From Paenibacillus vini (lineage in GTDB: Bacteria; Bacillota; Bacilli; Paenibacillales; Paenibacillaceae), in contig NZ_BOSL01000015.1 in assembly GCF_018403325.1 (NCBI RefSeq), positions 1-64,000 on the forward strand: DNA of 64,000 bases. The letters run 5' to 3'. The position numbers and the translations under genes were made by a program. The notes under the pieces were generated by a model. That model ran no database searches, was not told where the DNA came from, and worked only from the letters and a program-made list of their open reading frames with translations. This document shows, piece by piece, positions 8,836 through 17,271 of the stretch. Each line of letters begins with the position of its first letter. The first letter of the stretch is position 1.

Positions 8836-9579
8836 CTAGTTTGCGCAAGCTACGCGGAGTCTTAAGGATTCGGGTCTCGAATCGATCTGCTCCGCCAGCA
8901 CTCTTTTGCCGGTATTCCATTCATTCAGGTGGCGTTTTAATATCTCTATATTGTCCAACGTATGATCTTGCCGTTCAAACATGGCCAGCACTTCGCCGCC
9001 TTCCCGGCAAATGGACAATTTAAGCTGCAAGACCTCTCCCCAGGAGGAACGTCCCGTAAACTGATATGCCCGGATCGTCGAAATAATCGCTTCCGTGAAT
9101 TGTTCCGCATCCTCTGCAGTCAACAGGTCACCGAGTTGGAGGTCGTCCTGTATGCAAACTTCAAGCTGGACCGAACCGTTCATTTCCCGAAACGAGTGGA
9201 GGTAAAAAACAAGCGAAGGAATACCTAACCTGGAAATTTTACTGTCCGCTGCCATCCGTTCCTTTATTCTTTCCACACAGCCCGCCAGTTTATCATACTT
9301 GCCCAGCTGGATATATCCGTATAAAATTTGCAGATCGTTCATCCAGTCATGGCGATGATGGCCAAGGGTCGCTGCAGCCGTCCGTTGAACGGATTCGAGC
9401 AGTTGCTTTCGCTCGTTTTCCGCCTGTCTGTTTACATACTTTACATACCCGAAAAATAGGAACAACAGGCATAAGCCGATAAGAGTATAGCCAGCCGGTG
9501 AATGAAAATAATACATAAGAACCAGACAAGCAATGGATAGCGCAGCCACGATCGCCGACGCCGTGAACCGATGTTTCAT
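8836..9579 (-). CDS. spo0B: Spo0B-like sporulation phosphotransferase with N-terminal membrane segments
   Basis: A 247-aa protein between rpmA and obg, the position of spo0B in B. subtilis. The segment HHRHDWMNDLQ (about 74-84) matches the HDWMN phosphorylation motif of Spo0B, giving His77 as the expected phospho-acceptor that passes phosphate from Spo0F to Spo0A. The C-terminal half is a degenerate histidine-kinase-like domain. Two hydrophobic segments (about 8-26 and 31-46) form a membrane hairpin that the 192-aa soluble B. subtilis protein lacks. The upstream RBS (GGGGT) is modest. Overall similarity seems low, so context and the His motif carry the call. Confidence 0.8.
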   Translation of the reverse strand: MKHRFTASAIVAALSIACLVLMYYFHSPAGYTLIGLCLLFLFFGYVKYVNRQAENERKQLLESVQRTAAATLGHHRHDWMNDLQILYGYIQLGKYDKLAGCVERIKERMAADSKISRLGIPSLVFYLHSFREMNGSVQLEVCIQDDLQLGDLLTAEDAEQFTEAIISTIRAYQFTGRSSWGEVLQLKLSICREGGEVLAMFERQDHTLDNIEILKRHLNEWNTGKRVLAEQIDSRPESLRLRVACAN

Positions 9580-9730
9580 GAGTTACCCCGTTCCTCTAAA
9601 CAGATTGGGCGAACCTTCCACCCTGACATCATTACCCAGTATATCACAAACCTTGTCCGAATAACGTTCCAAAATATATACTTTCTGCTTCACCCTGCGA
9701 AACAATTTCGGCTTATCATTCCATCATGTC

Positions 9731-9769
9731 AAAAAGAAAGCCCCCGGCATTCACATGCCGAGGGCTTTC
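9731..9769 (-). terminator. Terminator after rpmA
   Basis: GAAAGCCC(T/C)CGGCAT pairs with ATGCCGGGGGCTTTC around a four-base loop, followed by TTTTTG on the minus strand. It lies 26 bp after rpmA, so spo0B-obg probably has its own promoter in 9580-9730, or depends on readthrough. Confidence 0.88.
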
Positions 9770-9794
9770 GAAAGTTATAACCGAAGCGAAGCTC

Positions 9795-10106
9795 TTAAGC
9801 TTCTACTGCAGCCGCTACAGGAGCGGTTTCCACTGGGTAGACGCTCACTTTTTTACGGTCGCGACCCCAACGTTCGAATTTCACGACGCCATCCACTTTT
9901 GCAAACAGCGTGTCGTCTTTACCGATTCCCACGTTGGTACCCGGATGAATTTTCGTGCCGCGTTGGCGAACAAGAATGCTTCCGCCGGTAACGGTTTGAC
10001 CGTCTGCACGTTTAACGCCAAGGCGTTTCGCAATACTGTCACGTCCGTTCTTCGTGGAGCCTACGCCCTTCTTCGAAGCGAACAACTGAAGATCCAATTT
10101 CAACAT
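9795..10106 (-). CDS. rpmA: Ribosomal protein L27 with cleavable N-terminus
   Basis: The 103-aa 50S protein carries the Firmicutes-specific N-terminal extension [10 protein letters not shown] before [14 protein letters not shown]. Cleavage after LQLFA exposes the tail that reaches the peptidyl transferase centre. The protease that does this (Prp) is encoded next door at 10126-10458. AAGGAGGT lies nine bases before the ATG. The Ala/Val-rich C-terminus ([12 protein letters not shown]) is a little longer than usual. Confidence 0.98.
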   Translation of the reverse strand: MLKLDLQLFASKKGVGSTKNGRDSIAKRLGVKRADGQTVTGGSILVRQRGTKIHPGTNVGIGKDDTLFAKVDGVVKFERWGRDRKKVSVYPVETAPVAAAVEA

Positions 10107-10125
10107 TGTCCATCTACCTCCTTTT

Positions 10126-10458
10126 TCAAATAATAACGTCTTTTATTTTAATATACGATCCGTATGAGCCTTCGATACTCTGAAGCATAACGACCATGGA
10201 TAAGAGCAGCAATTGCACCTGTTCAGCCGCTTTCGGAGCAACATCTCCGGGAAGTTTTGCGTTTAGAAAGCCGTTTTTCATTTCGGCATCCATCACGGTT
10301 CCCGTCAGTGCCTCGATAGAATTCACCGTACCAACAGTAACGGCGGATACACCGGCACATACGATATCCTGTCCTGATTCGGCGTAGCCAGCATGACCTG
10401 ACACTTCAAACCCTGTTATGTCGTTATCCCTGCCGCGCAGAATGGAGACGATAATCAT
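10126..10458 (-). CDS. prp: Ribosomal-processing cysteine protease Prp
   Basis: The 110-aa protein has the Prp/YsxB fold with the catalytic His in [11 protein letters not shown] (about 22) and Cys in IVCAGVSAV (about 34). Prp removes the N-terminal extension of L27 before or during ribosome assembly. It sits between rplU and rpmA, as in most Firmicutes. Its ATG follows a TAGGTG site within 25 bp of rplU. Confidence 0.93.
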   Translation of the reverse strand: MIIVSILRGRDNDITGFEVSGHAGYAESGQDIVCAGVSAVTVGTVNSIEALTGTVMDAEMKNGFLNAKLPGDVAPKAAEQVQLLLLSMVVMLQSIEGSYGSYIKIKDVII

Positions 10459-10471
10459 CTACCGCACCTAC

Positions 10472-10783
10472 TTACGCTTGGATTTTCTCGATGGTCACTT
10501 TCGTGTAAGGTTGACGATGACCTTGTTTTTTGTGGTAGTTCTTCTTAGGCTTGTATTTGTAAACGACAACTTTTTGGCCTTTGCCGTGTTTTTCGACTTT
10601 CGCCGTTACACTTGCGCCGGATACCAATGGAGCTCCCGTTACCAAACCTTCACCTTTAGATACTGCCAACACGCGATCGAACGTCACGCTTGCGCCATCT
10701 TCAGCGTTCAATTTCTCGATGTAAAGAACATCGCCTTCTTGAACACGGTATTGTTTACCGCCAGTTTCGATAATTGCGTACAT
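10472..10783 (-). CDS. rplU: Ribosomal protein L21
   Basis: The 103-aa 50S protein begins [14 protein letters not shown] and has the typical basic C-terminus [18 protein letters not shown] frame extending to 10801 exists, but AGGAGGTG lies seven bases before the ATG at 10781-10783 and inside the longer frame, so the short start is chosen. It leads the rplU-prp-rpmA operon. Confidence 0.98.
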   Translation of the reverse strand: MYAIIETGGKQYRVQEGDVLYIEKLNAEDGASVTFDRVLAVSKGEGLVTGAPLVSGASVTAKVEKHGKGQKVVVYKYKPKKNYHKKQGHRQPYTKVTIEKIQA

Positions 10784-10801
10784 TTGCTTGCACCTCCTCA
10801 T

Positions 10802-10915
10802 GTCTCAGACTCGCCTGATTTAGGTGCCGTTGTCCTTAAGAACAAACGGACTTTCTAACCCGATCGGAGCGGTTACAGCATGTGTACAAGGCTAACTCAT
10901 AACACATACCTTAAT
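10802..10915 (-). promoter_or_regulatory. Probable L21 leader (ribosomal protein autoregulation)
   Basis: About 115 nt of untranslated leader lie between the predicted rplU promoter and RBS. It includes TAACCGCTCCGATCGGGTTAG and a second hairpin with AAGTCCGTTTGTTCTTAAGGAC (partial motifs), a layout like the L21 leader known from Bacillus rplU operons. I recall the structure rather than having aligned it. It would let L21 repress its own operon. Confidence 0.5.
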
Positions 10916-10944
10916 ATACTACCATGGGTTCATTAAGAAATCAA
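10916..10944 (-). promoter_or_regulatory. Likely rplU operon promoter
   Basis: TTGATT at 10939-10944 and TAGTAT at 10916-10921 are spaced 17 bp on the minus strand. The -35 overlaps the TGA stop of the upstream RNase G gene. The -10 is only a four of six match. Confidence 0.5.
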
Positions 10945-12134
10945 TCATCACCTAAAAAAATAGGTTGCTCCCTCATTCTTTTCCGGGTCATTTCCAGCAA
11001 TCCAAGCTTGGTCCAGCCTAATATATGATGCTGTGTCCGATCCCCGTTCAGCGAAGCTTCCAACGTATCGCACACGGCCGTACGATGATGCTCGCTGCTC
11101 ATATCAATGAAATCGACAATGATAATTCCGCCGGTATCCCGGAGCCGGACCAGCCTCGCAATTTCCCGGGCCGCCTCCACATTCGTCCGAAATACGGTAT
11201 CTTCCAAATTGTCTCCGCCGGTAAATTTCCCGGTATTCACATCGATCACCGTCAAAGCTTCCGTCGTGTCCCAAACCAGATACCCGCCTCCGGGCAGCCA
11301 CACTTTGCGCTGAAAATCCTTATCCAGTTGCTGCTTGATTCCGTAGTAATCAAATAGAGGAATATCGGCCTTGTAAATTCGGACATTCGGTTGTTTACCT
11401 TGCAGCATTGCCGCCAAAAAAGCAGTCGCCTCTCCGGCTTGTTCCGGGCAATCCATGATCAGCTCATCCGTTGCCGGGCTATACACATCCCGCATCAGCC
11501 GTTGAACCATGCTAAGATCATGATGTAAAGCGGCAGGGGCGGAAGCTTGTTCACCTTTAAGCAAAATCGTTCCCCATTGCTCTCTTAACTGGGCAAGATC
11601 CTCCGCGACCGCTTCTTTCTCCGCATATTCGGCAACCGTCCGCAGGATAAGCCCTTCTTCAGGCGTACGCAGCTCCTCCCCGATCTCTCTGAGACGGGAA
11701 CGTTCTTCCTCTTGCCCGATTTTCTTGGATACGGCAACATACCCGGCTGACGGCATATAAACAAGCCAACGACCGGGTAGCGAATAGTGCGTCGTTACGC
11801 GCGCCCCTTTGTTTCCGATTGCTTCTTTAACTACCTGCAGAATTAATTCCTGTCCCGGCTTAAGCAAGTCCGAAATCGGAGGCTTTTGCTTAGGCTGTTT
11901 CTCCAAATGAGGATGCAATAAATCATCGATATATAGGAATGCATTCTTCTTCTGGCCGATATCAACGAAAGCAGCCTGCATACCGGGTATCACATTCATG
12001 ACTTTTCCTTTAAAAAAACTGCCTACCAGTCCTCTTTTTTGAGAACGCTCCGCTGCATATTCCACCAATTTTCCTTCTTCAAGCAGCGCCATCTGGGTGG
12101 AATCAGGGCCGCAGTGAACAATCAACTGTTTCAT
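10941..12134 (-). CDS. rng: RNase E/G family ribonuclease, short form
   Basis: The 397-aa protein has an S1-like RNA-binding domain near the N-terminus (GKVMNVIPGMQAAFVDIG) and the DNase I-like catalytic part with metal-binding aspartates in TVIDVNTGKFTG and IIIVDFIDM. It ends at LGLLEMTRKRMREQPIFLGDD, just where the Zn-link CPxC motif and small domain of E. coli RNase G would start, so these are absent. GAGGTGAGG-type RBS is five bases before the ATG at 12132-12134; a GTG 15 bases upstream is less likely. It probably cleaves single-stranded RNA in rRNA processing or mRNA decay. Confidence 0.88.
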   Translation of the reverse strand: MKQLIVHCGPDSTQMALLEEGKLVEYAAERSQKRGLVGSFFKGKVMNVIPGMQAAFVDIGQKKNAFLYIDDLLHPHLEKQPKQKPPISDLLKPGQELILQVVKEAIGNKGARVTTHYSLPGRWLVYMPSAGYVAVSKKIGQEEERSRLREIGEELRTPEEGLILRTVAEYAEKEAVAEDLAQLREQWGTILLKGEQASAPAALHHDLSMVQRLMRDVYSPATDELIMDCPEQAGEATAFLAAMLQGKQPNVRIYKADIPLFDYYGIKQQLDKDFQRKVWLPGGGYLVWDTTEALTVIDVNTGKFTGGDNLEDTVFRTNVEAAREIARLVRLRDTGGIIIVDFIDMSSEHHRTAVCDTLEASLNGDRTQHHILGWTKLGLLEMTRKRMREQPIFLGDD

Positions 12135-12200
12135 TGACCTCACCCTCACTCTTACGTTCTATCCAAGCCGTCTTCTTCATTATAACATGGCCTCCCATAA

Positions 12201-13058
12201 TCAAGCGCCGGGATCTCCCCGCAAATAAGAGGAAATTACCCGTTGCTCCGGCACCACAGCTACAATATTCCCTTGAGCATTCATAATATATATGAAATGA
12301 TACTTTTCCCTTTTAAAGAGACGCAAAAGTCCGTCCAAAGGTTTCGCTTTGTCGGCAACAATCGGCTGTGCCAGACTCCCGGCCAATAGATGGCGGGCAA
12401 ATTCATTCTCACGGTTAACGAGAAACCGCAAGAACCGGTACGGGATATTTCGATAATCCGTTATATTGGAATAAAGCAAAAACACGCCTACCAATAACAG
12501 GTTCATTTGCAGCGCCCCATAACCCAGCACCAGCGGAGCAACAGAATACACCGTCACAAACAAACTGAACAGGATGCTGATGCGAAGCGACCAAACCAGC
12601 GTGGAATGAAACGGAAGCCCCTTACTGCATAAGGCCTGGCAAACCTTTCCTCCGTCCAGCGGCAAAATCGGGAGCAAATTAAACAAGGCGATTAACAAGT
12701 TGCTTTCTACAAAATAAGAAAAAAACGGCCCCTCCCAAATGCCGGTGGCATGAAGAAGCCAGGAGATTCCAATCATCAGCAGGTTTTGCGCCGGTCCGGC
12801 CAGCGCAATGGCCACCTCACGTCCGGCAGTCAAATGTCCGGTATCCTCCATGACCGCAACGCCGCCAAAAGGGAGCATTTGTATGGACGATACGTGAATG
12901 CCGAATAGCCGGGCGCAAGCCACATGGCCGAGCTCGTGAACGAACACGATGGCAAACAAGGCGAGAAGCTCCAAAAAATGACCGGTAAAAATGGAAGCCA
13001 GCATAATTAGTATAAAAAAGGGATGAAAAGAGATATTGATGCCGCCCCACTTAATCAA
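12201..13058 (-). CDS. spoIVFB: SpoIVFB site-2 intramembrane protease (M50)
   Basis: The 285-aa polytopic membrane protease has the zinc site HELGH at 41-45 in the second hydrophobic segment and the second ligand Asp135 in LPLDGG. In B. subtilis SpoIVFB sits in the outer forespore membrane and cuts pro-sigma-K. The C-terminal region (about 215-280) resembles the ATP-sensing CBS-like domain. Its start overlaps the spoIVFA stop by eight bases, so the two are co-translated. Confidence 0.92.
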   Translation of the reverse strand: MIKWGGINISFHPFFILIMLASIFTGHFLELLALFAIVFVHELGHVACARLFGIHVSSIQMLPFGGVAVMEDTGHLTAGREVAIALAGPAQNLLMIGISWLLHATGIWEGPFFSYFVESNLLIALFNLLPILPLDGGKVCQALCSKGLPFHSTLVWSLRISILFSLFVTVYSVAPLVLGYGALQMNLLLVGVFLLYSNITDYRNIPYRFLRFLVNRENEFARHLLAGSLAQPIVADKAKPLDGLLRLFKREKYHFIYIMNAQGNIVAVVPEQRVISSYLRGDPGA

Positions 13059-13950
13059 AAGGAATCACATCCGCCGGATCAATATACCGATCATTTTTTT
13101 TCATCGCAAAATACAGGGTTGGAAATTCGTTCTCGCTCGGGGCTACGATTTTTCCAAGGACGTCGCCCCCCTCCACCCAATCGCCTTTGGCTACCGAGGG
13201 CTGTTCCAGATGTCCATAGACCGATACATACCCGTTCGCATGTTGAACCGTTACCGTCATTCCGGTTATGGCGTCACGGGCTACGCTGAGAATACGTCCC
13301 GTTTCTACGCTTTTAACCTGATCTCCGCCGCCCGAATCTCCCGTCGGGATAATCTCCACCCCTTTCAGGTTAAGGGCAAAAGGAGATGCCAATGTCCCTT
13401 CGATCGGAGTCACAAATCCGGTGACCGTCCCTACCTTTAAACCTTTCTCTTCATTGTGTTTAAAGATTGGAATAAAGGAAGGCGGCCCCCCAAAAGTACG
13501 CTCATACCAAGCCTCTGCGGCGCCAAAATCCATTTCCTGCGTAAGCGATTGGGCCACGAAGGCACGGACCGGAAGAGACCAGGCGGGCTCATACCGTTCA
13601 ATTCCCCATAATGCAGCAAACAAAAGAGCGCTGATGATCATTCTCAGGAACAACATACTCCAAAATGAGGTCTTGTTGCCTCCGGAATAACCGCCGTCTC
13701 CCGAACCAGGCACATCGCTATCATTCCATCGGCCTTGCCCCCGTTTCCACAGGAGCTCGGGATCTGGCTCATCCACTTCTCTTGAAAATAGAGGCTTCGG
13801 CGCTTGCTTGTCTCCTCTGACCACTTCCGTATTTCCGGGCATTCCGTCCGCCGCGGGGGCATGTCCCGCTCCCGCTCCCGCCAAATCTCCGGCAGTCAAC
13901 TGTCTGATGCGTTCTTCGCGGCGCTTTCGCACATTCGATTTCACATCCAT
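13051..13950 (-). CDS. spoIVFA: SpoIVFA-like regulator with degenerate M23 domain
   Basis: The 299-aa protein has a charged cytosolic N-terminus, one membrane segment (about 105-125, WSMLFLRMIISALLFAALWG) and a C-terminal LytM/M23-like domain (HANGYVSVYGHLEQ, TLYFAMKKND). In SpoIVFA this domain no longer hydrolyses peptidoglycan; here the usual LHFE motif reads LYFA, in line with a structural role. SpoIVFA holds SpoIVFB inactive until the sigma-K checkpoint signal. GGGAGGGTG lies six bases before the ATG at 13948-13950, favouring it over a GTG 21 bases upstream. Confidence 0.88.
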   Translation of the reverse strand: MDVKSNVRKRREERIRQLTAGDLAGAGAGHAPAADGMPGNTEVVRGDKQAPKPLFSREVDEPDPELLWKRGQGRWNDSDVPGSGDGGYSGGNKTSFWSMLFLRMIISALLFAALWGIERYEPAWSLPVRAFVAQSLTQEMDFGAAEAWYERTFGGPPSFIPIFKHNEEKGLKVGTVTGFVTPIEGTLASPFALNLKGVEIIPTGDSGGGDQVKSVETGRILSVARDAITGMTVTVQHANGYVSVYGHLEQPSVAKGDWVEGGDVLGKIVAPSENEFPTLYFAMKKNDRYIDPADVIPFD

Positions 13951-14016
13951 TTCTCGCACCCTCCCGGTCACATCTCGTGATTTATATGTATGAGGGGCTT
14001 GACCGAAATATGAACC

Positions 14017-14047
14017 GCAAAAAAACCGATGCCCTTCGGCACCGGTT
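14017..14047 (-). terminator. Terminator after rodA
   Basis: AACCGGTGCC pairs with GGCATCGGTT around GAAG, and seven Ts follow on the minus strand. It starts two bases from the rodA stop and separates the mre-min-rodA genes from spoIVFA-spoIVFB. Confidence 0.88.
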
Positions 14048-14049
14048 CT

Positions 14050-15198
14050 TTAATCCACTTTATACTTTTCCTGATGCAGCTTAATGCTGAATACCAATCC
14101 AATACAAAGCATATTGATCAGCAGCGAGGTCCCGCCATAACTAATAAACGGCAGCGTAATCCCCGTGATTGGCATTAATCCGATCATCATTCCGACGTTC
14201 TCGAAAATCTGGAACAAAAACATCGCGGCAATCCCGACGATCATATAGGCGCCTCGCTTGTCGATGCAATGCAAGGCAATGAGAATCATCCTGTAAATAA
14301 ACAAGAAGTAGATGAGCAGCAGCAAGGCGGAGCCGAGAAAGCCGAATTCTTCACCGACCACCACAAAGATGGAATCCGAATAAGGATACGGGACGAACTT
14401 TTTATTTTTCAGTTCACCTTGCAAATAGCCGTCTCCCGTCAGCCCCCCGGAGCCGATTGCAATTTTGGCGTAACTGGACTGATGCTTATCATCGCTTGAA
14501 GCCTGGTCCGGATTAATGAACGTATTTATTCGCTGGTACCAGTGCAGCTTCTTATGCTGTTCCAAATAATCGTGAATCTGCACATTGTAAGTGTTGAAAA
14601 TAGTAACAAAAGCAATTAAGGCAGCTATTACTACGGTTAGTCCGATGAGCACATGACTATACTTTGTATTGCCGATCCACAGCATCGCAACCAGGACGAC
14701 CAGATAAATAATGGCGTTGCCCAAATCGGGTTGAATAAGCACCAAAATAAACGGAAGCAACGTCACTGCCGAGATGGGGATAATGTCCCGGCGAAAGCGC
14801 AGTTGCTGTCCGTTTCGCTGACCCAGCAAGTAAGCCGTAGTCAGAATCAGTATGATCTTGACGAGTTCGGCAGGTTGAAACTGCAGTCCACCCGGAATCA
14901 TGAACCAACTGCGCGCTCCATTAATTTCCGGGGCAAACAAGAACACCAGGACAAGCAGGAAGCAGCCTCCCCCGTAAATATACCAGCTATATTTCAAAAG
15001 TGTCCTGTAATCAACCAAGGCCATAGCGAATACCACGATAAATCCCACGATATAGAATCCCAGCGTTTTCAAATCGTAAGCCCTGAATTGGGTTTCATAC
15101 GGAGCAATGGCGCTTCGGACCAGCAGCGTGCTGAACACCATAAATACAAGGAGGATGCCCACCATTGGCCAGTCCACTTTTTTCAGTTTGAAAAACAA
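14050..15198 (-). CDS. rodA: SEDS-family peptidoglycan polymerase RodA
   Basis: The 382-aa integral membrane protein has about ten hydrophobic segments and the SEDS signatures QFQPAELVK, IQPDLGNA and GITLPFISYGGTS. RodA polymerises lipid II with a class B PBP during cell elongation, working with MreBCD, which is encoded just upstream. FtsW is the paralogue, but the mre/min context favours RodA. The start is TTG, seven bases after the minD stop region, with a weak RBS; a later start cannot be excluded. Confidence 0.92.
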   Translation of the reverse strand: MFFKLKKVDWPMVGILLVFMVFSTLLVRSAIAPYETQFRAYDLKTLGFYIVGFIVVFAMALVDYRTLLKYSWYIYGGGCFLLVLVFLFAPEINGARSWFMIPGGLQFQPAELVKIILILTTAYLLGQRNGQQLRFRRDIIPISAVTLLPFILVLIQPDLGNAIIYLVVLVAMLWIGNTKYSHVLIGLTVVIAALIAFVTIFNTYNVQIHDYLEQHKKLHWYQRINTFINPDQASSDDKHQSSYAKIAIGSGGLTGDGYLQGELKNKKFVPYPYSDSIFVVVGEEFGFLGSALLLLIYFLFIYRMILIALHCIDKRGAYMIVGIAAMFLFQIFENVGMMIGLMPITGITLPFISYGGTSLLINMLCIGLVFSIKLHQEKYKVD

Positions 15199-15204
15199 GT
15201 AATA

Positions 15205-15999
15205 TCAACCCATTCCGAAAAACTTTTTGAAGCGCGTAAACATGCCCTTTTTCTGATCCAGCAGCATCAGGGGAACCGTATCGCCCAAAATCCGGCGGGC
15301 AATGTTGCGGTAAGCGATTGCCGCTCTCGAATCGGGGTTCATTACCGTCGGCTCACCGGAATTGGCCGCTTTGATTACAGACTCGTCATCCGGCACGATA
15401 CCGATCAAGTCGATATTCAGCACCTGAAGGATATCCTCAATTTCGAGCATGTCGCCGGATTTGACCATATTTGCCCTGATCCGGTTTACGATCAATTTTG
15501 GCGAAGAGATATGGGAGCTCTCAAGCAGCCCGATAATCCGGTCCGCGTCCCGCACGGCCGCATGCTCCGGCGTAGTCACGACGATAGCCTGATCGGCACC
15601 GGCAATAGCGTTTTTGAAGCCCTGTTCAATCCCGGCAGGGCAGTCGATAATCACGTATTCATGATCTTTTTTCAATTCAAGAATGATGTCCTTGACCTGT
15701 TCAGCGGTCACCGCGTGTTTGTCCTTAGTTTGCGCAGCGGGCAGCATGTAAAGCTCATCGAATCGCTTGTCCTTCACCAGAGCCTGGTTTAAACGACAGC
15801 GTCCTTCAGCCACATCGATCAAATCATAAATGATCCGGTTCTCCAGTCCCATAACTACGTCCAGATTGCGCAGTCCGATATCCGTATCCACCAGACACAC
15901 CTTTTTGCCAAGCAGCGCAAGCGCTGTACCGATATTGGCCGAAGTGGTCGTTTTGCCCACACCGCCCTTACCGGATGTGACAACGATAGCTTCTCCCAT
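15205..15999 (-). CDS. minD: Septum site-determining ATPase MinD
   Basis: The 264-aa deviant Walker A ATPase begins EAIVVTSGKGGVGKTT, with IIDCPAGIE as switch region. The C-terminal amphipathic helix KKGMFTRFKKFFGMG anchors it to the membrane. It recruits MinC to block FtsZ assembly away from midcell. AAAGGGGTG precedes the ATG three bases after the minC stop. Confidence 0.97.
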   Translation of the reverse strand: MGEAIVVTSGKGGVGKTTTSANIGTALALLGKKVCLVDTDIGLRNLDVVMGLENRIIYDLIDVAEGRCRLNQALVKDKRFDELYMLPAAQTKDKHAVTAEQVKDIILELKKDHEYVIIDCPAGIEQGFKNAIAGADQAIVVTTPEHAAVRDADRIIGLLESSHISSPKLIVNRIRANMVKSGDMLEIEDILQVLNIDLIGIVPDDESVIKAANSGEPTVMNPDSRAAIAYRNIARRILGDTVPLMLLDQKKGMFTRFKKFFGMG

Positions 16000-16002
16000 A
16001 GA

Positions 16003-16665
16003 TTACACCCCTTTAAACGCGATAAAATCCGGTCTCATCCGGAGGATATTGCTAATTTTGTCTATCTGCATCTTCCCGTCACTTAAAAAAGCAAATTCCA
16101 TACTAGTCTCCCGGTTCTCCCATTCATCCGGAGGCCGGCTGATAACCTCGGCAATTCTAAGCTGGGTAGGCGCCAAATAAGAGGCCGCAATTACCGCCTC
16201 TTCATTGCCCTCCAAGCCGGCATGCGCCATTCCTCTCAATGATCCGAGAATAAAAATATCTCCCGTACAGGCGATCGTTCCGCCCGGATTCACGTCTCCC
16301 AGGAACATCAGGTTCCCTTCATGATGGAGCACTTGCCCGGAGCGGACGATTCCGCACATCGTAGTCAATGATTTGAGAGGATCGGCAGCAGGCTCCGAAT
16401 CCGGCATTTCCACGGAGCGAATCAGCAGGTTTCCCTTTTGCCTCAGGATATCCAGGATCGACTCTTTCTGGTCGTCGCTTACGATCCGCGTCCCCAGCTT
16501 TACGTCAACATGTATGATCGGACCGGTTAAAATATTTTGATGGCTATGTTCCAATTTATAACGCAACTCTTCCAGCAAAGTTCCGAGTTCACACTTGTCG
16601 TCCAGCAGGAAAACCAGGCCATCCTTGATGCCTTTGATTGTAACGTGATTGGGTTTTACTGTCAT
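16003..16665 (-). CDS. minC: Septum site-determining protein MinC
   Basis: The 220-aa FtsZ inhibitor has an N-terminal MinC_N domain (about 1-100) and a C-terminal beta-helix domain with VRSGQVLHHEGNLMFLGDVNPGG and GSLRGMAHAG, which binds MinD. GGAGGGA is seven bases before the ATG. It lies 75 bp after mreD without a visible terminator, so mreBCD-minCD-rodA can be one transcript. Confidence 0.95.
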   Translation of the reverse strand: MTVKPNHVTIKGIKDGLVFLLDDKCELGTLLEELRYKLEHSHQNILTGPIIHVDVKLGTRIVSDDQKESILDILRQKGNLLIRSVEMPDSEPAADPLKSLTTMCGIVRSGQVLHHEGNLMFLGDVNPGGTIACTGDIFILGSLRGMAHAGLEGNEEAVIAASYLAPTQLRIAEVISRPPDEWENRETSMEFAFLSDGKMQIDKISNILRMRPDFIAFKGV

Positions 16666-16740
16666 AAGCCTGTCCCTCCTCCCTAATCAATTCGAGCAGA
16701 AGGCGGAAAGTTCCTGCTTCTCCCGGGCAAAAGTCGGAAA

Positions 16741-17271
16741 TCAAGCCTTGTCTTCGACTGAACGACGCCTGGTAATGATTTCTAGCTGTCGGCGAAGCGG
16801 TACATAAATGATCAACGCGAACACAAACTGCACGAACACATTCGGAATAATATGATTCATCAAAGCCCAGGCATACGGCTCGTGAACAAGTCCGAACAAG
16901 GAATAAGTACCGAACAATATCGAATCAAGCAGTATACTTCCGGTCAAAACGATAATCATCATTAATGGAAGCGGAGCTTGACGCGTCTTGGACAGAAGCC
17001 CCAGTAGGTAGCAGGAGAATCCCATCGCGAACGAATAAGCGCCGATCATGGAACCATAGTATACAATATCCTGCAGCAAGCCGAAGCACAGTCCGAGCAC
17101 CAGTCCGGTATGGCGATTCTCATATACGGAGAAAAATAAAATAGCGATATAAACCAGATGCGGGACGATGCGGGTCTCCCAGGAAGGCGGAATCAGCCAG
17201 GGGACGATGGTCCCCTCCACAATGAACAGAAGAAACAGCAGCAGAATCAGAATATATTTGCGTTTCCTCAC
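16741..17271 (-). CDS. mreD: Rod shape-determining protein MreD
   Basis: The 176-aa membrane protein has five or six hydrophobic segments and is placed after mreC, as in other rods. It belongs to the elongasome and contacts MreC and RodA-PBP2. The GTG start overlaps the mreC TGA by four bases (GTGA), which indicates coupling. Confidence 0.92.
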   Translation of the reverse strand: MRKRKYILILLLFLLFIVEGTIVPWLIPPSWETRIVPHLVYIAILFFSVYENRHTGLVLGLCFGLLQDIVYYGSMIGAYSFAMGFSCYLLGLLSKTRQAPLPLMMIIVLTGSILLDSILFGTYSLFGLVHEPYAWALMNHIIPNVFVQFVFALIIYVPLRRQLEIITRRRSVEDKA

